Assembly (NCBI RefSeq): GCF_037038585.1
Contig: NC_092525.1
Span: 21,224,867 to 21,288,866, forward strand
Reading direction: 5' to 3'
Source: Patagioenas fasciata
Taxonomy: Eukaryota; Chordata; Aves; Columbiformes; Columbidae
Length of the DNA: 64,000 nt
Below, piece by piece: positions 63,301-64,000 of this stretch. The position numbers and the translations under genes were made by a program. The stretch's first letter is position 1; every line of letters starts with the position of its first letter. The notes under the pieces were generated by a model. The model was not told where the DNA came from. It saw nothing but the letters and a program-made list of their open reading frames with translations, and made no database searches.

Positions 63301-64000
63301 TTGTTAATGTACGTTGGCTACGTTCTACTCTGTCAACACCTTGACTGTTTTTCTCCTTGTATTTAGGTATGAGCGTGAGGAAGCCTTCATGGCTCTCAAC
63401 CTAGGTGTGACTTCATGTCAAAGTCTGGAAATATCATTGGATCAGTTTGTTAGAGGAGAAGTTCTGGAAGGAAGCAATGCATACTACTGTGAAAAGTGCA
63501 AAGAAAAGGTATTGGTTCTTAATGCATGTGAAAGAAGATTCAGCTGTAGCTTTGATATTTTCTTGAGCATTACATGGTCATACAAGCCACACTTAGATAC
63601 TGCTTACTCTTTCTACGTTGAAGATGTAATCAAAAGGTTAAATCCATGCCGATAGCATTCCTTGTTCCCTGTAACTTGTATTGTAGACTGAATACTTAGG
63701 CCTATAGCAGGATGGTAAAATGTTCTGTAACATACCAGCCCACTGCACAAACTCTCTAATATCTATAATAGTACATTATCTGTACATGTTGTAGTTATCC
63801 CATCGCTATACTGTGCAACAGTTGGAGATGGCTGGGGAATTGTGCATCTGTAGAACACTACAGAAGCTTGAGGTGTATAGATAGAGGTGATACTCTGTGT
63901 TTTCTTTTTAAGAGAACTACAGTGAAGCGCACATGCATTAAGGTCTTACCTAGCCTGTTGGTGATTCACCTGATGAGATTTGGCTTTGATTGGGAGAGCG
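18011..64000 (+). CDS. USP24: USP24 deubiquitinase, spliced gene, 3' end beyond window
   Basis: USP24 is a very large ubiquitin-specific protease that removes ubiquitin from target proteins. DDB2, p53 and MCL1 are among substrates reported for the human enzyme. Forty-seven coding exons totalling 5,608 nt encode about 1,869 residues of an expected 2,600 or so. In order: UBA domain (about 3-44), Gly-rich linker with PPAY (90-93), helical-repeat scaffold, ubiquitin-like segment (about 936-1012), Ser-rich linkers (about 1014-1038 and 1108-1130), Arg/Ser-rich linker (1249-1282), then the USP domain from about 1664. Visible catalytic features are Cys1673 in GGATCYMN, the QQDAYEF box (1746-1752), and zinc-binding pairs C1787/C1790 and C1834/C1837. 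The His box is past the right edge. Start choice: ATG at 18,011 has context gcggccATGG and gives the conserved N terminus. The reading frame is intact at all junctions, so the gene looks functional. The residue numbers are for this model. Confidence 0.96.
18311..30411 (+). other. USP24: USP24 intron 1, 12.1 kb
   Basis: This is the largest intron in the window, GC-rich for the first 250 bases and then AT-rich. I find no conserved coding segment on either strand. It contains a T/G-rich low-complexity tract at 22,070-22,128. First introns of this size often hold enhancers, but nothing specific can be called by eye. Confidence 0.85.
22070..22128. repeat. T/G-rich low-complexity tract
   Basis: Runs of T are broken by G doublets (ttttggtttgttgtgg, ggtggtggtg), followed by a long T run. 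It lies in intron 1. Similar tracts, some in the complementary A/C form, recur in later introns. Confidence 0.8.
30412..30577 (+). CDS. USP24: USP24 coding exon 2
   Basis: Residues 101-156 (KNDENGNCSGEG, then IEFPTTNLYELESR). The acceptor ttattcacag and donor gtaagt are good; the donor splits a Gly codon after its first base. It begins the conserved N-terminal part of the helical scaffold after the Gly-rich linker. Confidence 0.96.
30995..31036. repeat. 21-bp tandem duplication in intron 2
   Basis: Two exact adjacent copies of a 21-base unit beginning atttgtattgatacac. The second copy ends about 14 bases before the CR1-like fragment. Likely slippage, or an old insertion scar. Confidence 0.85.
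31050..31124 (+). mobile_element. CR1 LINE 3'-end fragment, sense
   Basis: Contains the hallmark end of CR1 retrotransposons: gttggactcaatgat, then gtcccttccaactc and finally attctatgatct. CR1 copies are usually 5'-truncated, and this is only the last 75 or so bases. CR1 is the dominant non-LTR retrotransposon of birds and other sauropsids, so it helps to identify the host. It is non-autonomous debris in intron 2. Confidence 0.85.
31536..31603 (+). CDS. USP24: USP24 coding exon 3
   Basis: Residues 156-178 (GLSDSDENCKRFMDRCMPEAFKK in two halves: GLSDSDENCKR and FMDRCMPEAFKK). The acceptor ctgcaaag completes the Gly codon opened in exon 2; the donor gtaagt is in phase 0. A 1.27-kb intron with no recognised feature follows. 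Confidence 0.96.
32876..33019 (+). CDS. USP24: USP24 coding exon 4
   Basis: Residues 179-226, beginning LLTSSAVHKWGTEIHEG and ending LLGVLTM. The acceptor is tgttttag and the donor gtatgt, both phase 0. It reads as amphipathic helices of the N-terminal scaffold. Confidence 0.97.
33537..33659 (+). CDS. USP24: USP24 coding exon 5
   Basis: Residues 227-267 (AFNPDNEYHFKNRMK, then RNWAEVFGEGNM, ending STFQK). The acceptor tttcaag and donor gtaagc are phase 0. Identity with the family is high enough to fix both ends. An 877-base intron follows. Confidence 0.96.
34537..34572 (+). CDS. USP24: USP24 coding exon 6 (36 nt)
   Basis: Residues 268-279 (EPHGWLVDLVNR). This is the smallest exon in the window, in phase 0 on both sides, so skipping would keep frame. 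The acceptor is ttgttcaag and the donor gtaggt. The same order, KEPHGW then FGELGG/FAELGG, is conserved in the family. Confidence 0.93.
35149..35214 (+). CDS. USP24: USP24 coding exon 7
   Basis: Residues 280-301 (FAELGGFSAIQSKL, NSEDIELG). The acceptor is atttcag and the donor gtaagt, phase 0. A 1.53-kb intron follows, holding a TA/GATA microsatellite and a small CR1 remnant. Confidence 0.95.
35917..35963. repeat. TA / GATA microsatellite
   Basis: A run of alternating TA passes into about five tetramers of the TAGA type and back to TA. It lies in intron 7 and is likely length-variable between individuals. Confidence 0.9.
36217..36245 (-). mobile_element. CR1-like 3' terminal remnant, antisense
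   Basis: The string cacagaatcatagaatagttta matches the reverse complement of the CR1 3' terminus (attctatgattctgtg type). Similarity fades after about 30 bases, so only the terminal repeat and a few more bases remain. It lies in intron 7. Confidence 0.6.
36748..36813 (+). CDS. USP24: USP24 coding exon 8
   Basis: Residues 302-323 (AISALVQPFGVCAEYLN, SSVVQ). The acceptor is ctttcag and the donor gtaaaa, phase 0. It is a helical-scaffold segment with near-identical spacing to the human protein as I recall it. Confidence 0.96.
37716..37790 (+). CDS. USP24: USP24 coding exon 9
   Basis: Residues 324-348 (PMLDPIIHKMIKYV, QNVEEKDLKDK). The acceptor is tctttag and the donor gtaatg, phase 0. The middle (HKMIKYVQN) differs from human while both flanks are conserved, so it is a locally relaxed loop or helix face. 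Confidence 0.95.
38527..38685 (+). CDS. USP24: USP24 coding exon 10
   Basis: Residues 349-401, beginning RLVSIPELLSGIKLLCM and ending HFSAKMNSLKE. The acceptor ends aatcag after a T-rich tract; the donor is gtaggt. It is strongly conserved scaffold. A 1.3-kb intron with an A/C-rich tract follows. Confidence 0.97.
39760..39850. repeat. A/C-rich low-complexity tract (CAAA/CCAAA)
   Basis: About 90 bases are made almost only of A and C, in units such as aaac, ccaaa and accacc. It lies in intron 10. It is the complementary form of the T/G tracts in other introns. Confidence 0.85.
39981..40095 (+). CDS. USP24: USP24 coding exon 11
   Basis: Residues 402-440 (VTKLIEDSTVSKSVKNAID, then DRLLNWLVENSVLSIALE). 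The acceptor is tttctag; the donor gtaagc splits a Gly codon. Confidence 0.96.
40600..40703 (+). CDS. USP24: USP24 coding exon 12
   Basis: Residues 440-474 (GNIDQAQYCDRIKGIIELLG, ending LTKIWRIQ). The acceptor is ttcatag and the donor gtaagc, phase 0. The first two bases complete the codon opened in exon 11. Confidence 0.96.
41886..41993 (+). CDS. USP24: USP24 coding exon 13
   Basis: Residues 475-510 (SGQSSTVIENIHTIIAAAAV, ending LFVLIQK). The acceptor ttttcag and donor gtaagt are strong, and phase 0. Confidence 0.97.
42477..42572 (+). CDS. USP24: USP24 coding exon 14, GC donor
   Basis: Residues 511-542 (SWETESDRVRQKLLSLIGR, ending TTTGK). The acceptor is acccag. The exon must end at AAG because the next exon resumes VLEVLWELAHL in phase 0; the bases that follow are gcaagt, so the donor is GC rather than GT. 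GC-AG introns are a known minor class that usually keep an otherwise ideal donor, as here (AAG|GCAAGT). Confidence 0.93.
42672..42833 (+). CDS. USP24: USP24 coding exon 15
   Basis: Residues 543-596, beginning VLEVLWELAHLPTLP and ending CIEDIKR. The acceptor is tcttctag. The donor gttggt is weak, with T at +3. In the human protein, as I recall it, about 16 residues (PGEWSGLEKN and on) follow IKR before the segment in exon 16. They are not obvious here. Confidence 0.94.
42834..44672 (+). other. USP24: USP24 intron 15 with candidate cassette exons
   Basis: A 1.84-kb intron with a weak donor. I searched it for a coding match to the 16-residue segment recalled from human USP24 and found none. Two stretches are bounded by plausible splice signals: 43,038-43,114 (77 nt, donor aag|gtatgt) and 44,059-44,103 (45 nt, frame-preserving, donor gag|gtagga). 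Neither is recognised by homology. Confidence 0.5.
44673..44780 (+). CDS. USP24: USP24 coding exon 16
   Basis: Residues 597-632 (SSQHNNPQFVWVVPALRQL, ending KQTYQKQDK). The acceptor is tactag and the donor gtaaga, phase 0. It joins in frame directly to exon 15. Confidence 0.96.
45415..45564 (+). CDS. USP24: USP24 coding exon 17
   Basis: Residues 633-682, beginning SIIQDLKKNFEIVKLV and ending LVDGRYTYRE. The acceptor is accaag after a long T run. A second AG lies two bases on, but only the first keeps frame. The donor is gtaccg. Confidence 0.95.
46319..46450 (+). CDS. USP24: USP24 coding exon 18
   Basis: Residues 683-726, beginning YLEAHLKFLAFFLQEAT and ending GQDVCELDRE. The acceptor is ttcttag and the donor gtaaga, phase 0. 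Confidence 0.97.
46980..47091 (+). CDS. USP24: USP24 coding exon 19
   Basis: Residues 727-764 (MCFEWFTKGQHDLESDVQ, ending YEITMN). The acceptor is ttcacag; the donor gtaaga splits a Gly codon after one base. Confidence 0.97.
47346..47422 (+). CDS. USP24: USP24 coding exon 20
   Basis: Residues 764-789 (GFILFKTFFENVNLCD, HRLKRQGTQL). The acceptor is tttcag and the donor gtgagt, returning to phase 0. The intron that follows holds a 28-bp A-rich tandem repeat. Confidence 0.96.
47742..47807. repeat. 28-bp A-rich tandem repeat
   Basis: The unit cctttaaaa..., a long A run, then gaacttt, occurs twice with a 28-base period; a shortened third copy (tctttaaaag) follows. It lies in intron 20. Slippage within A runs is the likely origin. 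Confidence 0.85.
48358..48498 (+). CDS. USP24: USP24 coding exon 21
   Basis: Residues 790-836, beginning SVEKLELIGMDFIWKIAM and ending LTPRLKK. The acceptor is tgtgtag and the donor gtaggc, phase 0. It reads as scaffold helices. Confidence 0.97.
48654..48707 (+). CDS. USP24: USP24 coding exon 22 (54 nt)
   Basis: Residues 837-854 (DSVSLHKKFIADCYTRLE). The acceptor is cctttag and the donor gtatag, phase 0 on both sides, so it is a frame-neutral small exon. Confidence 0.95.
48892..49007 (+). CDS. USP24: USP24 coding exon 23
   Basis: Residues 855-893, beginning AASSALGGPTLTHAVTRAT and ending TSVQSPY. Rich in Ala, Thr and Val, it reads as a flexible linker. The acceptor is attctag; the donor gtaggc splits an Arg codon after AG. 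Confidence 0.96.
49236..49292. repeat. A/C-rich low-complexity tract
   Basis: Repeated ccaa/caaa units with a 13-base A run, in intron 23. It resembles the tract in intron 10. Confidence 0.8.
49646..49712 (+). CDS. USP24: USP24 coding exon 24
   Basis: Residues 893-915 (RSTKLVIIERLLLLAERYV, ITIE). The acceptor cctctag completes the Arg codon; the donor is gtaaga. A 167-base intron follows. Confidence 0.96.
49880..49990 (+). CDS. USP24: USP24 coding exon 25, start of UBL segment
   Basis: Residues 916-952 (DLYSVPRTILPHGASFHGH, then LLTLNVTYESTKDTFTIE). From about 936 the alternating hydrophobic pattern reads as the first beta hairpin of a ubiquitin-like fold. The acceptor is cctgtag and the donor gtacgt, phase 0. 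Confidence 0.96.
50180..50278 (+). CDS. USP24: USP24 coding exon 26, UBL helix
   Basis: Residues 953-985 (AHSNETVGSVRWKIAKMLS, ending FANDSL). NETVGSVRWKIAK has the pattern of the central alpha-1 helix of beta-grasp domains. The acceptor is tttacag and the donor gtatgt. The next intron is only 83 bases, the shortest in the window. Confidence 0.96.
50362..50532 (+). CDS. USP24: USP24 coding exon 27, UBL end and Ser-rich linker
   Basis: Residues 986-1042. LTVNKDQKLLHQLGFSDEQV completes the ubiquitin-like segment. A Ser/Thr/Gly-rich tract (about 1014-1038) follows and the exon ends YAMEQ. The Ser run varies in length in the family. The acceptor is cttgcag and the donor gtacag, phase 0. Confidence 0.96.
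51169..51254 (+). CDS. USP24: USP24 coding exon 28
   Basis: Residues 1043-1071 (EKSLPGVVMALVCNVFDML, ending NLEEP). The acceptor is ttctcag; the donor gtaagc splits an Arg codon after AG. Confidence 0.96.
51402..51495 (+). CDS. USP24: USP24 coding exon 29
   Basis: Residues 1071-1102 (RITLRVRKLLLLIPTDPA, ending LDSLGRK). The acceptor is tttcag and the donor gtgagg, back to phase 0. The scaffold resumes after the UBL and linker. Confidence 0.96.
51752..51907 (+). CDS. USP24: USP24 coding exon 30, Ser-rich linker
   Basis: Residues 1103-1154. It opens KTLLSESSSQSSKSPSLSS, a disordered Ser-rich stretch with SP sites, then SILESLFRSFAPGMS and RVLYNLE. The acceptor is ctcctag and the donor gtaaga, phase 0. 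Confidence 0.96.
51908..54018 (+). other. USP24: USP24 intron 30, 2.1 kb
   Basis: The second-largest intron here. I see no coding segment on either strand. It holds a T/G-rich tract at 53,519-53,577 and is otherwise plain AT-rich sequence. Open frames on the minus strand (for example 53,360-53,731) are chance. Confidence 0.8.
54019..54116 (+). CDS. USP24: USP24 coding exon 31
   Basis: Residues 1155-1187 (VLSSKLMPTADDEMARNC, ending RAGGL). The acceptor is gttttag. The donor gttaga is weak, with T at +3, and splits a Ser codon after AG. Confidence 0.95.
54876..54971 (+). CDS. USP24: USP24 coding exon 32
   Basis: Residues 1187-1219 (SLVVNVMQRDSIPSEVDYE, ending CLQLA). The acceptor is ttttaag; the donor gtatgt splits an Arg codon. 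Confidence 0.96.
55127..55355 (+). CDS. USP24: USP24 coding exon 33, Arg/Ser-rich linker
   Basis: Residues 1219-1295, one of the longest exons. FLLVGQTMPTLLDED is followed by a basic, Ser-rich stretch (1249-1282: RNISRQASRQMS, SYRQLSVSDRSS) with several RxxS sites favoured by basophilic kinases. The exon ends PAARVAIQ. The acceptor is aatgtag and the donor gtaagg, phase 0. The phosphorylation is inferred from motifs. Confidence 0.97.
56302..56461 (+). CDS. USP24: USP24 coding exon 34
   Basis: Residues 1296-1349 (TMEVNDFTSTVACFMRLSW, then GRLDLVGSSQPIKES, ending RNRLSSS). The acceptor ccctgcag is strong; the donor gtaggt splits a Gly codon. Confidence 0.97.
56548..56609 (+). mobile_element. 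Diverged CR1 3'-end fragment, sense
   Basis: ggagttccactcgatgatct, then gggtcctttcc and a final attctatgatt, follow the CR1 tail pattern (ggttggactngatgatct ... ggtcccttccaac ... attctatgatt) with several changes. It is older or more decayed than the copy in intron 2. It lies in intron 34, 87 bases after exon 34. Confidence 0.7.
56753..56908 (+). CDS. USP24: USP24 coding exon 35
   Basis: Residues 1349-1401 (GSNCSSGSEGEPTALHAG, then RQQSVSTKDALIAGEA, ending RSQQL). The acceptor is aatgcag and the donor gtaaga. The codon split with exon 36 reads Gly, where human has Ala as I recall it. Confidence 0.96.
57494..57564 (+). CDS. USP24: USP24 coding exon 36
   Basis: Residues 1401-1424 (GSFYNLPCVADFIIDIL, LGSPSAE). 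The acceptor is gttctag and the donor gtgagg, phase 0. Confidence 0.95.
58273..58433 (+). CDS. USP24: USP24 coding exon 37
   Basis: Residues 1425-1478 (IRRVACDQLYTLSQTDTS, then NQFLLSVVLGAQLPLW, ending MRGINQ). IRRVACDQLYTL looks like an armadillo/HEAT-type helix. The acceptor is tttcag; the donor gtaagt splits an Arg codon. Confidence 0.97.
59303..59364 (+). CDS. USP24: USP24 coding exon 38 (62 nt)
   Basis: Residues 1478-1499 (RLLSQCTEYFDLRCQLLDD). The acceptor is tttcag; the donor gtaagt splits a Ser codon after one base. Confidence 0.95.
59610..59801 (+). CDS. USP24: USP24 coding exon 39
   Basis: Residues 1499-1563 (SSEMEQLKISPAAMLEDE, then NFEPNRTAECETSEADN, ending LCGAEKEMV). The acceptor is cttgcag; the donor gtaagt splits a Gly codon. 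Confidence 0.97.
60085..60202 (+). CDS. USP24: USP24 coding exon 40
   Basis: Residues 1563-1602 (GSSLIKPLLDDFLFRASR, ending SQQDFHP). The acceptor is gttacag; the donor gtaaaa splits a Lys codon after AA. A 1.25-kb intron with nothing recognised follows. Confidence 0.96.
61455..61599 (+). CDS. USP24: USP24 coding exon 41
   Basis: Residues 1602-1650 (KCSTADSRLAAYEVLVMLA, ending DPALTKEFD). It is the last scaffold segment before the protease domain. The acceptor is tttttag and the donor gtaagc, phase 0. Confidence 0.97.
62057..62176 (+). CDS. USP24: USP24 coding exon 42, catalytic Cys box
   Basis: Residues 1651-1690. FVGLKNGGATCYMNAVFQQL is the Cys box of USP-family (C19) proteases; the nucleophile is Cys1673, codon at 62,123-62,125. 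The box is intact, so the enzyme is predicted active. Human USP24 uses Cys1698 as I recall, consistent with a shorter Gly tract and an absent 16-residue segment here. The acceptor is attccag and the donor gtaatt. Confidence 0.98.
62415..62540 (+). CDS. USP24: USP24 coding exon 43, USP domain
   Basis: Residues 1691-1732 (ALLSIDDDTDNPDDNVFYQ, then QSLFGHLMESKLQYY, ending PENFWK). It forms part of the thumb subdomain after the Cys box. The acceptor is ttccag and the donor gtattc, phase 0. Confidence 0.97.
62739..62837 (+). CDS. USP24: USP24 coding exon 44, QQDAYEF box
   Basis: Residues 1733-1765 (IFKMWNKELYVREQQDAYEF, then FTSLIDQMDEYLK). QQDAYEF (1746-1752) is the conserved QQDxxEF motif of USP proteases, which lines the active-site cleft. 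The acceptor is ttatag and the donor gtaaaa, phase 0. Confidence 0.98.
63049..63131 (+). CDS. USP24: USP24 coding exon 45, zinc ribbon part 1
   Basis: Residues 1766-1793 (KIGRDQIFKNTFQGIFSDQ, KICKDCPHR). C1787 and C1790 form the first CxxC pair of the fingers-subdomain zinc ribbon. The acceptor is caacag; the donor gtaatg splits an Arg codon. Confidence 0.96.
63367..63508 (+). CDS. USP24: USP24 coding exon 46, zinc ribbon part 2
   Basis: Residues 1793-1840 (RYEREEAFMALNLGVTSC, then LDQFVRGEVLEGSNAYY, CEKCKEK). C1834 and C1837 are the second CxxC pair, so all four zinc ligands are present. The acceptor is atttag and the donor gtattg, phase 0. Confidence 0.97.
63913..64000 (+). CDS. USP24: USP24 coding exon 47, cut by window edge
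   Basis: Residues 1841 to about 1869 (RTTVKRTCIKVLPSLLVIH, LMRFGFDWES). The segment LPSLLVIHLMRF is the conserved strand (P..L..HL.RF) that follows the zinc ribbon in USP domains. The acceptor is tttaag. The window stops inside the exon, one base into a codon; the His box and all later exons are outside. Confidence 0.96.

Noticed and set aside
1..64000. CRISPR arrays, operons, phage or other prokaryotic systems; tRNA or rRNA genes
   Set aside because: The sequence is an intron-rich vertebrate locus. I saw no spaced direct-repeat array, no tRNA-like cloverleaf and no rRNA segment.

Overview
The window is vertebrate nuclear DNA dominated by one large, finely split gene read on the + strand. 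Spliced translation gives the N-terminal 1,869 or so residues of USP24 (ubiquitin-specific peptidase 24), a giant cysteine-protease deubiquitinase of about 2,600 residues. Short pieces that look like the 3' end of CR1 LINEs point to a sauropsid, most likely a bird. I cannot fix the species from the sequence alone.

Layout. Positions 1 to about 17,150 hold no gene that I can support: only short chance reading frames, a few small direct repeats and AT-rich non-coding sequence. A strong CpG island spans roughly 17,280-18,560 and holds the promoter, 5' leader and coding exon 1 of USP24. Its candidate control sites are three CACGTG boxes (two inside the palindrome TCACGTGA), an RFX-type X-box, a perfect YY1-type AACATGGCGGC, GC boxes, and a nine-codon upstream ORF with a strong initiation context. 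Exon 1 (18,011-18,310) is followed by a 12.1-kb first intron. The remaining coding exons (2 to 47, my numbering) lie between 30,412 and the right edge. The window ends inside exon 47, within the catalytic domain.

Gene model. I placed all 47 coding exons by following the conserved protein. Every junction keeps frame, and the acceptor and donor dinucleotides fit everywhere; the one non-GT donor is the GC donor of intron 14. The model gives an N-terminal UBA domain (about residues 3-44), a Gly/Pro-rich linker with a PPAY motif, and a long alpha-helical, armadillo-like scaffold. A ubiquitin-like segment follows at about 936-1012, then Ser-rich and Arg/Ser-rich linkers. The first half of the USP domain comes last: Cys box with nucleophile Cys1673, QQDAYEF box, and a zinc ribbon made of two CxxC pairs. 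The His box and C-terminal scaffold lie beyond position 64,000.

I see no exotic system here. The points most worth a second look are the GC-AG intron, the apparent lack of a 16-residue segment that I recall from the human protein together with candidate cassette exons in the same intron, the upstream ORF and paired E-box layout of the promoter, and a possible divergent transcript leaving the CpG island.
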